From assembly GCA_019925105.1 (NCBI GenBank), contig JAHGAU010000004.1, forward strand, positions 496,001-560,000: DNA of 64,000 nt. Direction: 5' to 3'. A program made the position numbers and the translations under genes. A model generated the notes under the pieces. The model did no database searches and was not told the origin of the DNA. It saw only the letters and a program-made list of their open reading frames with translations. This DNA is from Niebla homalea. Its lineage: Eukaryota > Ascomycota > Lecanoromycetes > Lecanorales > Ramalinaceae. Positions 22,005 to 33,612 of the stretch are shown here, one piece after another (positions within the stretch are counted from its first letter, which is position 1; the number at the start of each line of letters is the position of its first letter).

Positions 22005-23209
22005 TATTAAATGCTTATAATTTATATATTATTAAAAGTAATATAGCGGATAATATTATAAAAATTACCGGAACGTTAACGTAATTTTAATAAATATATT
22101 TATTAATCTTTTATTATTTTAATAACTTTATTTACTTAATATTTTTAATTTAATAATACGTTAAATATTTATAATTTAACGTTTACGCTTTTTTATTTTC
22201 GGTATTATTACGGTTATTATTAAAATTACTTTTATTAATTATAATATTATAATAAAGATAATCGCCTTTATAATACCGGTTTATCCGTATATATAGTACC
22301 CGTAATAAGTAAAATTATTAATGAAAGTTTAAACTCTAGTAATCTTATGGAAGAATAATATATAAGGGTTAAGTAGTTATAATATTAATTATATATATAA
22401 CCTTTACCGTCGTAACGTTATAATTTTATTTATATTTCCTTTTATTCTATATTATCTCGTTATATTATTCCCGTAATTCTTAAGAATACTTTAAGTCCGT
22501 TTCCGGCATTTATTAATTATATTTAAGGCCTTAATTAATTTACTTAATTTAATATTAAACGCCCTTTTTATTCTTAACTTTATTAATAATTTTTTTAATT
22601 ATTTATTCCTTTTTATTATTAATTAATTTGGATACTTATATTATAACCTTTATTATTTAATTATTAACGTAAATATAATAAAATTTTAAAAAAGAAATAT
22701 AGATAATAAAATAGATTTAATAAATAATAAAAAGAAATAAATACGTTTACGTCTTAATTTTATTATTAATTCTAAAGGGTCCTATAAATCGGGTTATAAG
22801 CTTCTTACTTAATTACTTTAGCTTAAGGTTTTTAATATTTAATATTATTAAATTATTAACGTTATATAACTTTAATTTATATTTCTTATTATACATTCTT
22901 TAAGTTAATTCAATAATATAACGTAATTAATCCGTTAATATTAATCGTATTTTATATAATATTTTAACTTTATTTTTTATTATAAGTATCTTTTTTTCTA
23001 GAGGTTTATTTTTAAGTTTAAAATAAATATTTAGATTATAATTATATATCGTTATAAAAAAGTTATAGCTTAAAGTTAAATATTCTAAGTTTATATAAGT
23101 AAATTTAATTAAAGGGAGTAATCTTACTTAATTCGCTTATTCGAAGTTAATGAAAATCTTTAAATATTATTTAAAACCTTAATTTTAATAATTTATTTAA
23201 TTATCCGTT

Positions 23210-23520
23210 TACGCGTAAAAAGCGGTATTTAATTTACGCTTTATTTTTATATAATAATCTATTAAACCCCAGAATTTACTAATAAATAAAGACTTTTAAT
23301 TAATTACGATTCCAGCCGGCGTATTATACCGTAGTATAATTTCTTTGAAAAAAAGGTCTATTAACGTAATAATATCGATTTATTTTATAACGGGGAGGTA
23401 TTTATATATCTTTATATATTTATTTATAATTATTAAAATTAAATTATAAACGTTACTTTTAACTTTATTTACCGGTAAACCGGTAATAAAATCTATATTA
23501 AATTCTTTTTAAAATACGGT
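23210..23520 (-). pseudogene. Gypsy integrase core remnant
   Basis: Minus-strand translation shows the integrase catalytic core in order: IDFITGLPV (first Asp), a segment LILIIINKYIKIYKYLPV, ITLIDLFFKEIILRYNTP, GIVIN (second Asp mutated, normally GIVTDRG), FISKFWG, KIKRKLNTAFYA and a mutated TDGQTE (TDN then stop). Several sense codons are now TAA or TAG, the usual result of RIP on CAA/CAG and TGG. Confidence 0.85.
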
Positions 23521-24779
23521 TAATTAAGGGAATAAAATAAGTTTACTATAAAAGCAATAACGTAATACCTTAATCCTTTAATAAGTATTATACGTTTTAA
23601 TATAATTATTAACTTAAGCCTTTAAACCGTCTTAGTGATATTTACGGGTTAAAAGCTTATAAGTTTTTTCGGCTTTAAAGTGGCCCGTTAACGGGTTATT
23701 ATAATATTTATTAATCAACTTTTCTTTAATTACTTTATCTTAAGGAACGTATATATAGCCTTTATAAGTTATAAAACCATTAAGATTGAGTTTCTAAGTA
23801 TTATTATAACCTCAATAAAAATATATCGGCGTTACGTTATTATCCTTAATTTTATATATAAACGTATCGTTAACCTATAAGTCCTTAATAAATAACTTAA
23901 TCGGCTTAAGTTCTTTATAAAGCCCTTTAAATAGTTATTAAATTTCTTTTTACGGAATATTAACTTAAATATTTCTTAAAGCGAATAATAATTAATAATT
24001 AATAATCGCCATCCGCCGGCGCTCTATTAATTTATCAGATTAAAGTATAAGCTTATTTTATAAGGTAAATAATAAGGTAATATTAAAAGGTAAGATTCCT
24101 TTATAGTTTAAACGTTTTAATAAAGGATTAATAAGGTTTATTTTATTTTAACGATAAAATACTTTAAAGTTATAATTAATAAATTTTAAAATTTATTTAA
24201 CCTAACGCAGGCTTAACGCCGGCTATTTTATAAACTTTTAAAGGTTATTATAATTTATTTATATTTAAATAGCTTTAAGGTTCCCTTTTAAATAATATTA
24301 TTATTACTTAAATATTATAATAATAATAAAAAGCTTTTAATTATACGTTTTATAATTCTATTTAATAAAGGTTATTTTTCTGGATTAATATGTAATTAAG
24401 CGTTAATAATCTTCCTTAAATTCTTAAGATAAAATATTTACGATAATAAAGTTAAATATATCGGTTTTTATTTATATTTTCCGTTCTAAATTAAAATAGC
24501 GGAATAATAGCTTATTAATAAATATCTTTTAAAGTTAGCGGAACGTTATATTTACTATATTATTCTATTTTAATAAATTTATTTTCTTCCCTTTTTTATT
24601 GTTTTTAAATAAATTAATTAAGGGCTTAATTATCCTTAAATATTTATAAATAAAATAACGATAAAAATTTATAAAATTTAAAAAGATTTATACTTTCCGG
24701 TAGGTTTTTAAGGTAGGTTAATCTTTAATAATTTAGATATACTCCTAATCTATTTAAATCCCTTTAATAGAAATAATAA

Positions 24780-25090
24780 AATTTAAGAACTTTACTTATA
24801 TAATGTTAAAATAATATTTCTTAAGGTTAACGTAAAGTTAAAATTAATAAAATTACTTAAGGATTTATTAAATATAATGTTATTAATCCGCCGGATTCTT
24901 ATTAAATATTAAAATATCGTTTAAATAGATTATATAAGTTATATTAATAAAACTAATAAAAATATAATTAATATAAGCTTAAAAAATTATTAAAGCATTA
25001 ATTAATTTAAATAATATAATAAACTACTTAAAATAACTATAACGTATACGGAACGCCGTCTTTTACTTATCGCTGGACTTAATTTATAAT
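24780..25090 (-). pseudogene. Gypsy reverse transcriptase remnant
   Basis: Minus-strand translation runs from KTAFRIRYSYF (normally KTAFRTRYGHFEY) through FKLINALIIF (FGLTNAPATFQ), YINYIF, and YLNDILIFNKNP, which is the YLDDILIF catalytic box with one Asp mutated to Asn, ending in YVNLKKYYF (YVNLKKCEF). Conserved spacing leaves no doubt about the family although stops interrupt it. Confidence 0.85.
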
Positions 25091-26157
25091 TAGTAATAAG
25101 TATCCTTAAGATTTAATTTAATAAACCGTTTAAAGCTATTTAATTAATTAAAAGTTTTAATAATTAAGCGTAATAAGTATTGATTTTTAATTATAACCGT
25201 ATTTAATCTATAATAATTAATATAGAGATAAAGGCCGTTATTTTTCTTAAATATAAAAAGGATCGGGGCGTTTACGGGTAACGTTAAATAATAAATCCAA
25301 CCCCGGACCATAGTATCCTTTAAATACCGTCGGAGCTCCGTTAACTTTACCTGAAATAAATTATATAAGGAATTATATAATAACTTTTTACCATTTAAAT
25401 TAATAATATAATCCTTTTATTTTAATTTAAATAAAGTATTAACTATATTATTAGAAAAGATATTTATATATTTACTTAATTCCCTTAAGACGCTCCGGTT
25501 AATAAAGTCTTTTATAATATTTATACGCGTTAAATTGCCTTAAGGGATTTATAATACTTTTAAACGCTCCGTTATTACGTTTATATAAATGATTATAAAG
25601 ATTTTATTTATTTCCGTTAAACTTTAACCGAAGTTATAAACGTTATTAATCTATAACTTATAAGAATTAACTTTAAAACGTTATTTATCCGTTATTAAAT
25701 CGATCGTTATTTATAAAACGTATAAAGTTAATAAATTAAGGATTACGTTTAAACCTTCTTAATTAATAACGTAGAAGAATATTTTATATTACTTTTATTA
25801 TTTTTAATTATTAATTAAATAATATTATGATTAATAAATATTATAATAAAAGATCTACTTATTATTAAAAAAAGCTATTTATAATAAGACGGCGGGGGTT
25901 AATTATAAGTCTTATTAAACCGTATATATTTATAAAATTAAATTTATTTAAGCTTTAATATTAATTAATATACTTAATAATTAAGGATTATCTTAAAAAC
26001 TTATTTAACCCTTAATAATAAAAGCCGGATATACCTTTAATTATCTTTTTATTAATTCCGACTTTAAGGCGCCGCCGGAGCTTTATTGTTTTTTAATACG
26101 TTATTTTTTTTTATAAGATTTTACGTTTATTATTAAGATTTTATTTTATAAAATAAT

Positions 26158-26205
26158 AGGGTAATCGGATATATAATTGCCCTTTCCGTGGTATATATAA
26201 TACTT
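26158..26205 (-). pseudogene. Gag CCHC zinc knuckle remnant
   Basis: Minus-strand translation gives KYYIYHGKGNYISDYP. Reading each Tyr as a former Cys and the Asn as former His gives the C-x2-C-x4-H-x4-C nucleocapsid knuckle. All three Cys and the His were lost by single transitions of the RIP type. Confidence 0.7.
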
Positions 26206-27248
26206 AACGTTTTTATTTATTTTAAGGGCGGCGTTAAAGTTTTCGGGTATAACCTTATGTTTTTAACCGTAAGAATTAATTTTAATAAAAATATACGCCG
26301 GCTTTAAGCCGTCAGAATTAAATTTAAATACCTTATTTTTAAAAGATTTACTTTTATTAACTTTTTAATTATTATTAATAATACGTTTTAAGTTATTTTC
26401 TTATACAATCGTTATTATTATAATATCGTCCCGGGTTCTTAATACCTTATTAATTATAAGGATTTTAATTTTAAGCTCCAATAAAAGCTTTATAAAAAAT
26501 ATATAAATATAAAATTTATTTAATAATAATAATAAGTCTTTTTTTATAATCTTTAAAGTATTATAAAATTACGTTATTTTTTAATTAAAACGTTACTTAA
26601 TATCCTTAAATTATTTATAATAAATAAGCCGGCGGTTTTCCGGATTAATTATTAAGTTTAAAAACTTATCCTTAAACTCTTAATAACTTATTCTATTAAT
26701 TTCTTTATCCGGTAGGTTAAAAATTTTATAAGAGATAAACCTTAAATAAAAAATTATCTTTTTTCTTTTAATAATGAAATACTTAAAATAAAGTATAAAT
26801 TATCTCTTTAAGTTAATAAATTATATCTGATATTTACCCTTAAACTTATTTTAATATAACTTAAGCTTTTCTAAATAAGAAAACTTATTTTTACGGGGTA
26901 AAATAAAAACCGCCGGCGGTACGTTATTAACATAAAGCTTAATAGTAAGGTTAATATAGGGGAGAGTCCCGGAACATAAACCCTTATATTATACGTTAAC
27001 GTAATTTCAATAAGTATAATTCTTAACCTTAAGCCGGTTAACTTTAGATTATAGTTTTAAAAGTTAAGCTTATTAAGCCGTAATATTATAGCGGCGTTCC
27101 GCCGCTTTAATTTACTTAATTATAATAAAAAGGTTTTTAATTAAAGGGTAAATATCGTTTTCTTATTTTAAGGTTTATTAAGTTAATTAAGTATTTATTA
27201 TAACGGTAACGTCGGGCCTTTTCCTTAATAGGAAGAGAAGAATTAAAA

Positions 27249-27606
27249 TATTAAATTAACTCCGTTAATAATACGTTAGCGGGATTAATAAAGGTAAATA
27301 TAGAAAACGTAACGTTACGGTCTGGATACTTAAGTACTACTTTAATAAGTAAATTGGTAATAAAATTAATTCTTATGAATTCAGAAAGAACTGGGGTATA
27401 GCCTTTACTCAAGGTAAAAATGATGATTACCCCGTTTTACGCCTGTTAAGCTACGGCTTATGAATAACGCATATTAAGGCCGTTACCAAGGCCCTTTGCC
27501 AAGGTTTAACGGCCTACCTTAGCGCAGCAGTATAGCGCACCACTATAGCGCCGGCGCAGAGGTGGCGCTAGCTGCTACTATATAACCGAGTTTTTATACG
27601 TTAATC
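27249..27606 (-). repeat. 5' LTR of gypsy element, right half unmutated
   Basis: Pair of 19,625-19,983. The first 120 bases are RIP-mutated, but about 27,370-27,590 keeps GC-rich sequence (for example AGCGCCGGCGCAGAGGTGG). Because LTRs are identical at insertion, differences between the copies directly list the mutations each has suffered. Confidence 0.85.
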
Positions 27607-27954
27607 CGATTAAGTTAATAATTTTTTAAAACCCTAAGTTTTTTATTTCCGTCCTTATTTTTCAACTATTAACGTTACTTATTTACTTGATTAAGGAATT
27701 AATAAAGATATCAAGCTTAATCGAGGATAAAACTACCCGATTATATAACCCGCTTTTTTTAATAAGGTAATTATTTTATTACATTAAAGGATATTATAAA
27801 ACTTTTCGGTTTAACGCGGTTAAAACTTAACTTATACCGCTTAACGTTAAACTACGGAACCCCTTTTTTTGGCTTTATATAATAACTAAGCTTAAAAGGG
27901 TTTTACGACTGGTATTAAAGAATTGTTTAGCCGGATGTTTTTATTTTATCTATA

Positions 27955-28083
27955 TAACTACGTAACTCAGCGGATAAAATTAAAGGGTTCTTATCGAAAG
28001 TAATCCTTTACCCTTAAAATATTCAATTATTCTATAGTTTATCTTCTGCGTATAAAAAATGCTGTTCCGCCACGCTCGCCCCC
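27955..28083 (-). repeat. Dispersed ~125-bp repeat, copy b (inverted)
   Basis: Reverse complement of this stretch reads GGGGGCGAGCGTGGCGGAAC, then GAAGATAAACTATAGAATAA and AATATTTTAAGGGTAAAGGAT. It aligns with copies a (19,076) and c (31,664). The GC-rich start is preserved here and in copy c. Confidence 0.5.
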
Positions 28084-31000
28084 ATAATATGATTAAAAGC
28101 TTAAAATAATTATTGATATTAAGAATAATGAAGTTATCTAATTAAGGTAATTTTTTCCCGGTTAAGCTTAATAAAGGTTAATAAAAATCCTTCTTATAAA
28201 TTAGAACAATAATGCAAGATTCTCAATAAAGATAATAAATTAAGGATTGAAAGTATTTATTAATTTTAATTAAATGAATATAGGGACTTCATTGTAATAT
28301 TGAGGTAAATAATAATAGAAAAGAGGTTATTATTGACTGATTTATGTTTATACTATGAATCTTCCGGTGCTAATTTTAATATTCCTTAATACGTAATTTA
28401 TCGGCTATATTGGTAATTATAAAACCTAGTTTATCAAGATAAAAACGGCGTTTATAAATTTCCGTTACTCTTTTACCGGGGAGTTAATATTACGGGTTCC
28501 CTTATAAATAGTTACGTTAATGTTATAGTATATAGTTCTTCAATTATGATGATTAAGCGTTGCTTAGTATCTTACTTTTTATAAATTTATTTTATATACA
28601 TCTCTTATTTAATCATTCTTTATAATTAGTAAATTTTTCCGTTAACGTATAATTTTCAATTTTCATATATATATTCATTTTTTATATCACCCCAATATTA
28701 ATAATACAAGTTATCTTATTCCCTGGTTAATTACTCTTTGAAGAGCTTCATTGCTTTTTTGATTAACTTTTAGCTTATTAATAACATTCTTTAATACCTT
28801 ATGTATCTTTTTAATTAAGTTAAATTGCGGTAATAAAGCCGTAACTATTATAGATCTTTTTATTGTCTTTATCCTTTTCTTTATAGAACTATCTTTTTAT
28901 AATTATTCGTCTTTACTTTTTTAATTAAGTTAAAGCGGGATTGATTAAAGTATACCGGAAAAGAATTCAAGATATATGTCATATTTTACTTTTATTATTT
29001 ATATTTATAATTAATATCGAGCCGTTTATGTTCGTAGATAATATAAAGGAAATAGATAGATTTTGATTTATTTAATTATATTATATTTATAGCTTTATCT
29101 ACGTAGCTCGGCTTTAACGTGGTTTAGTACTCTCAAAGAGCCAATATAAGGAGCTTTGAATAATGACTTAAACCTGTTTTATGAAAAACTCCTTAAAAAG
29201 TATAATAATCGTTATGCCGATAAGTATGTCTAAAATGTAATTTTCTTTACGAGTTAGTGCGGAATGACAGTTGGAGCAAGCCTTATAATAACTTAAAAAA
29301 ATCTTAATCCTAAGATTTAAAAAGATATCCGTCATTTAAATAATAATATTAATAAGTTTAATTAAGATTTTAACGAAGCCGTTAAATACTGGTTCTTACG
29401 TAAATCCCATAATAAACCTTAGAGTCAAAATAGTAATTACTTATTATCCGATACGATTAAAGCTGGCTATTAACGTAACTTAAAGGCCGGTAAAAAACGG
29501 TTAAGTGAAGGAGGATACTTAAATCAATAGTATTATTAATAAAATAACCATTATTAATAAACTTAAAACTTTTAATTTTAACTTAATAATAATAATAATA
29601 CCTATTATATTAATAAGGGCTAAACTTATTACGCAAAGGATAAAGAATTTAATAAAGAAAACCCCGAATTATAATCTAAATTTAACGTATTCTTTAAAAA
29701 CTTTATATAAGAACGGCGTAATAATAAAAAAGTAATATTATCTATTATATATAAAGGATATATCCGTAAATTTAACGATAATAATAAGGTTAAAGATTAT
29801 TTAATTAATAAATATAATATTAATTTATAAAGCTTAAAAAATATATCTTATATTTAAAACGTTATAATATTTCTATTAAACTTTAAAGACTTTATAATCA
29901 TAATTAGGGAGATACCAGACTATTAATTAAAAAACGTTGGTATAAATACGGGTTTAACGATCTTACTTATTAATAAAATATTTATATAAAAGCTTTGACT
30001 TAAAATAAAGTATACTTAAATAATATACTTACGTAATATCGGTAATTAAAGAATTAATATTTATATTAAACTGTGTATTTATATTAATAGTATTAAGGTA
30101 TAAATAATAGTATATATAATTTACGTTAAGTTTATTAAGGTAATCCTAAATATAAATATATTACGGTTTAATTAAATAAACGTATCTACGTTTAAGGACG
30201 TTTTTAAAATTAGGGATGAAAAGGTCCCTTTACGTTATTTAAATATATAAACCCCGGAAAGGACCTGAATTAACTATTCCCCGGAGAGTTCCTTTTTAAG
30301 CTTTTTAGATTAAGAAAATCACGATTATAAACCGGGTATGATTATAAACCGGGTATGATTATAATAAATTTCCCGGGATATCCTTAATTTTAAATCTCTT
30401 AATTTTATTAATATAGGCTTTACTTATTACCTTAATACTTACTAATATTACTATTTCCTTACCTATATATATATATAGAACTTTATATATATAATATTTA
30501 GCTCCAGTGTTACTTATAAAGTCGCTGTCATTAGAACTTTATCATAGTTTTCCTTTTATGAGAATAAGAAATTTAAGCTTAATCTAAATCCTTTAACTTT
30601 TTTTAATTTTCGTTAATTCCTTTACCTTTTATGAATTATTATTATTTTATATGAATATAATAGAAATATATATCATTACCACGCTATTATTACCTTAATA
30701 TCGCTATATTATTATTAATCTATTAAAAACGATAAGGAATCGCCTTTTTATCTTCTTAAAGGAATATTATTACGGTAATAACTATAATAATAGGGCTTAT
30801 CTGCTATCAGCGGGCCTTAAGGCCTATTCAGGTATAATGGCTTAGCATATTCTGTAGTTATTTTACCATACGTATACTTAGATAGACACCCATTCATATT
30901 TTATCCACCCACATACCCATAAGGGTTACAATTATATTATTAAAAGTTTTTTTAATAATTGTTTTATTTAACGCCGGGTATCTTCGTTCCAAAGGTTTTA

Positions 31001-31663
31001 TATTTTAATATTCTTTTTACCATTTTGATTATCATTAAGTAATTTATAAATATATAGGTACGTTTTTTACTCTTACTATTTTATAATACCGGAGTTACCG
31101 TTATTCCCGTAATTATTAATCGGATTCTTATTACGTTTACTTTAAACTTTATCTATTTTAATTTCTTTTAAGATAAAAACTTAAAAAGAATATAACTCTC
31201 TTGATTTTCCCGTTTTTAATATCTCTAAAGTTCCCTTCTATTTATATATTCCCGATTTTAATTACCGAGTGAATTCTTCTGTTAATGTTTAATTAAATAA
31301 TTAATATATTATATTATCCTAAATAAGATTAAAATAAACTTAAGTTAAAAAATATAAATTATAACCGATAAATTTAAATAAGCCTGAAATAATAGCCGGT
31401 AAAGTTATAATATTTTTATTTTATAAATATACCTGCTATATTAAGCGTAATGCATAATATAAAAAAAACTTAAGAATATTATTATATTATTAATATTAAA
31501 TTATAAATACTTATAGTTTTTCACCTTATAAACGGTTTATTTATTTATATTATTGAACTTTAATATTAAGTTTTTAAATTAATTTAATTAAAGGATTTTT
31601 CTAAGAAGAATTTCTATTAAGTGTTTTTATAAGGATAAATATTATTTACCTATATTAATCGAC
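28084..31663. other. AT-rich stretch without recognisable content
   Basis: This 3.6-kb interval shows no LTR pair, LINE tail or protein motif that I can identify on either strand. Two short plus-strand open runs (around 29,360-29,520, including FNEAVKYWFLRKSHNKP) resemble nothing I know. It is less uniformly mutated than its neighbours and may be an older, more decayed transposon or intergenic DNA. Confidence 0.5.
30323..30356. repeat. 17-bp exact tandem duplication
   Basis: GATTATAAACCGGGTAT occurs twice head to tail (30,323-30,339 and 30,340-30,356), followed by a partial third unit GATTATAA. The copies are identical. Confidence 0.8.
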
Positions 31664-31782
31664 TAAGGGGGCAAGCGCGGCGAAATGGCATTTTTGCGTG
31701 CAGGAGACAAACTACAGAATATTCGAATATTTTAAGGGTGGAGGATAATTTTATTAAGAGCTCTTAAACCTTATCCGGTAAT
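31664..31782 (+). repeat. Dispersed ~125-bp repeat, copy c
   Basis: Best preserved copy: contains GCAAGCGCGGCGAAATGGC, GGAGACAAACTACAGAATAT and AATATTTTAAGGGTGGAGGA. It ends where a solo LTR begins at 31,784, so the LTR may have inserted at its edge. Confidence 0.5.
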
Positions 31783-31783
31783 C

Positions 31784-31999
31784 TGTCAGGGTTCAGGGGT
31801 ATTAATATCTCTGGAGTAGGCCCGGTAGGGCCTACCCCGGGCGACGCCCGGGGTTCATCCGGCACCCAGGAGTGTTATTAACTTGTTATATTAGGGCCTT
31901 CGGCCCCTTCACTCTTATACCTCTATACTTTAATATCTTTAATTATATATAATATATCTTTTACCTTTTAATTACCTTAAAGGGGCTTATACTTTAATA
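31784..31999 (+). repeat. Solo LTR, family 2, copy 1 (216 bp)
   Basis: Starts TGTCAGGGTTCAGG and ends ACTTTAATA, a mutated CTCTAACA. It aligns along its whole length with 50,651-50,865, sharing CCCAGGAGTGTTA, CCTTCGGCCC and ACTCTTATACCTCTATACTTT. No internal sequence of an element is attached on either side. Orientation is arbitrary. It contains an imperfect GC-rich inverted repeat around CCCCGGGCGACGCCCGGGG. Confidence 0.65.
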
Positions 32000-33040
32000 T
32001 TATAATAAGGTTAACCTATTTATACCCTTATAAGGAGCAATAAAATAAAATGAAGGCTCTTATTAATAATACTTATTAATAGCGGACGGTAAGCCGATAA
32101 TTAATAACGGTATTAAATGGGCGGTAATTACGGTTAAAACGTATAGCGATTAGTATCCGGACGGGCCATAAAAAAATATCAATAATTTAAACGGGAGGTT
32201 ATAATAACTTTAAATAGGTAAATATTAATTCTATTAGGCTATATAAATAATTGATTTAAGGGTTAAATTTTAATTAGGCGATTTAAAAATTATAAATAAA
32301 GTAAACTTAAAAAAATTATTATAAATCCAGTTAAAAAAAATTCTATAGGAACTTATAAAATCCTTATTTATCTTTTTACTTATTAAAACCTTTAATTAAG
32401 ATATCTAGTTTTATATTTACTTTATAATATAAGGTACTTAATACCCGGAAGAAAAACATTATATAAGTACTTTATAATATAAGGGAGCAATATTAATCCT
32501 ATTGTAATATAACTTTTATTATTTTAACTTATAATATTACCCTTACAATACCGAAACCGTTAAATAGAAAGGTTAAAAACCCTGTTTTTTTCTTTCTTCC
32601 TTTCCTTTTCTTCTATTCATTTTTATCTTTCTTTTATTTTAACTTATTTTTTATTTATATTTTACTTATTAAGTTTATAAATAATAAAACTTAATAAACC
32701 TTGCTATTAAAGGCCCTTACGAGTTTTAAATATAACTTATAAAGCGGTTTCTAAGGGGTCTTAAATTAACTAAATTAATTTATTGAAAATAGACTTTTTT
32801 CCCGGTTAAACAAAAAGAATAAGGATCTAATAAATTACTTCGAAACCGGGAACCCGGTTTTAAATAATTATTACGGGGGATATAAAGCATATTTTATCCG
32901 CTGATCTTATTATAAATCAAAGGGTACTATTTTAAAGGAATTAATTAAATATATACCTTATTTAATAAAGACCCCTACTTATTTTACTTTTTAATCCGTA
33001 ATACTTAAAAAATTTAAGGAATTCTTCAAGTAATTAAACC
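32000..33040. other. Probable LTR/leader region of second gypsy element
   Basis: No coding remnant is visible. A pyrimidine-rich run (about 32,580-32,640) precedes the Gag remnant, as in many LTR leaders, and TACTTTATAATATAAG occurs twice (about 32,418 and 32,468). The 5' LTR of the plus-strand gypsy element should lie here, but I found no partner repeat near 50 kb to define it. Confidence 0.35.
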
Positions 33041-33049
33041 TTTTACGTT

Positions 33050-33600
33050 AAGAACGTAACGTTAATATATAATATTATAAGGATATAAATAACGAAATAG
33101 AAGTCTTTTAAATGGAATTAAATAATATTAAAAGGAACTTATAATTAAAAATTAATTAAATATAACCGTTTATAATGATAAAGCTTCGGAAATTCCCCCC
33201 CCCAGAAGATATAGACCATTTTAAAACGTTAAAAGTCTATAATTATAAACTAGAAAGTTAAAATATAAATTTTATTATTAAGCTTAAAAATCTCCGACGG
33301 AATAATTTGACTTTCTTATTTTACCGATTTACGATATCCTTAACCCTTTCTAAGAAGTCTAGATTTATTAAAATTAAAGACCCGGAACCCTTTATAAAGG
33401 AAAACTATAATTAATATCGTTTCTTTAAATATTATATTATTATTAAACTCTATATTAATAAAGATTAATATTTGATTATATAAACTTAAGTCGATTATAT
33501 TTTAATATTATTAAGTTCAAAAATCCTTAAATAAAAAAAAACGGAATATATTAAAGATATTTTATTAAATTTTAAACCTTTAAGAATTTTAAACCTTTTT
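33050..33600 (+). pseudogene. Gypsy Gag remnant
   Basis: Plus-strand translation from about 33,370 reads IKIKDPEPFIKENYN, then a segment like YRFFKYYIIIKLYINKDQ and WIDYILILLSSKI with stops, matching the Gag pattern of fungal gypsy elements (DPxxFxGK, then a run ending FxxQCRLYF, then a segment starting KVxxAASYL). Cys/Gln/Trp positions have become Tyr or stops. A run of nine C lies at about 33,199. The LINE at 33,613 interrupts it. Confidence 0.55.
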
Positions 33601-33612
33601 AAATTAAACCTT
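33601..33612. repeat. 12-bp target duplication of LINE B, left copy
   Basis: AAATTAAACCTT is found here and again at 39,464-39,475, exactly at the two ends of the LINE. The copies are identical. Confidence 0.9.

Larger units (their letters stand above)
19625..27606 (-). mobile_element. Ty3/gypsy element, RIP-degraded, near complete
   Basis: Two direct repeats of about 358 bp (19,625-19,983 and 27,249-27,606) bound an 8.0-kb element. Coding remnants all read on the minus strand and in gypsy order from right to left: Gag zinc knuckle (26.2 kb), reverse transcriptase with a YLNDILIF box (24.9-25.1 kb) and integrase core (23.2-23.5 kb). The right LTR is therefore the 5' LTR. A 339-bp LINE piece sits inside at 21,663-22,001. 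No target duplication was identified, and the exact LTR ends after TATACGTTA are uncertain. No frame is functional. Confidence 0.85.

Noticed and set aside
27225..27248. Purine-rich run GGAAGAGAAGAA next to the right gypsy LTR as a polypurine tract
   Set aside because: It would imply plus-strand orientation, but integrase, RT and zinc knuckle all read on the minus strand, so the right LTR is the 5' one.
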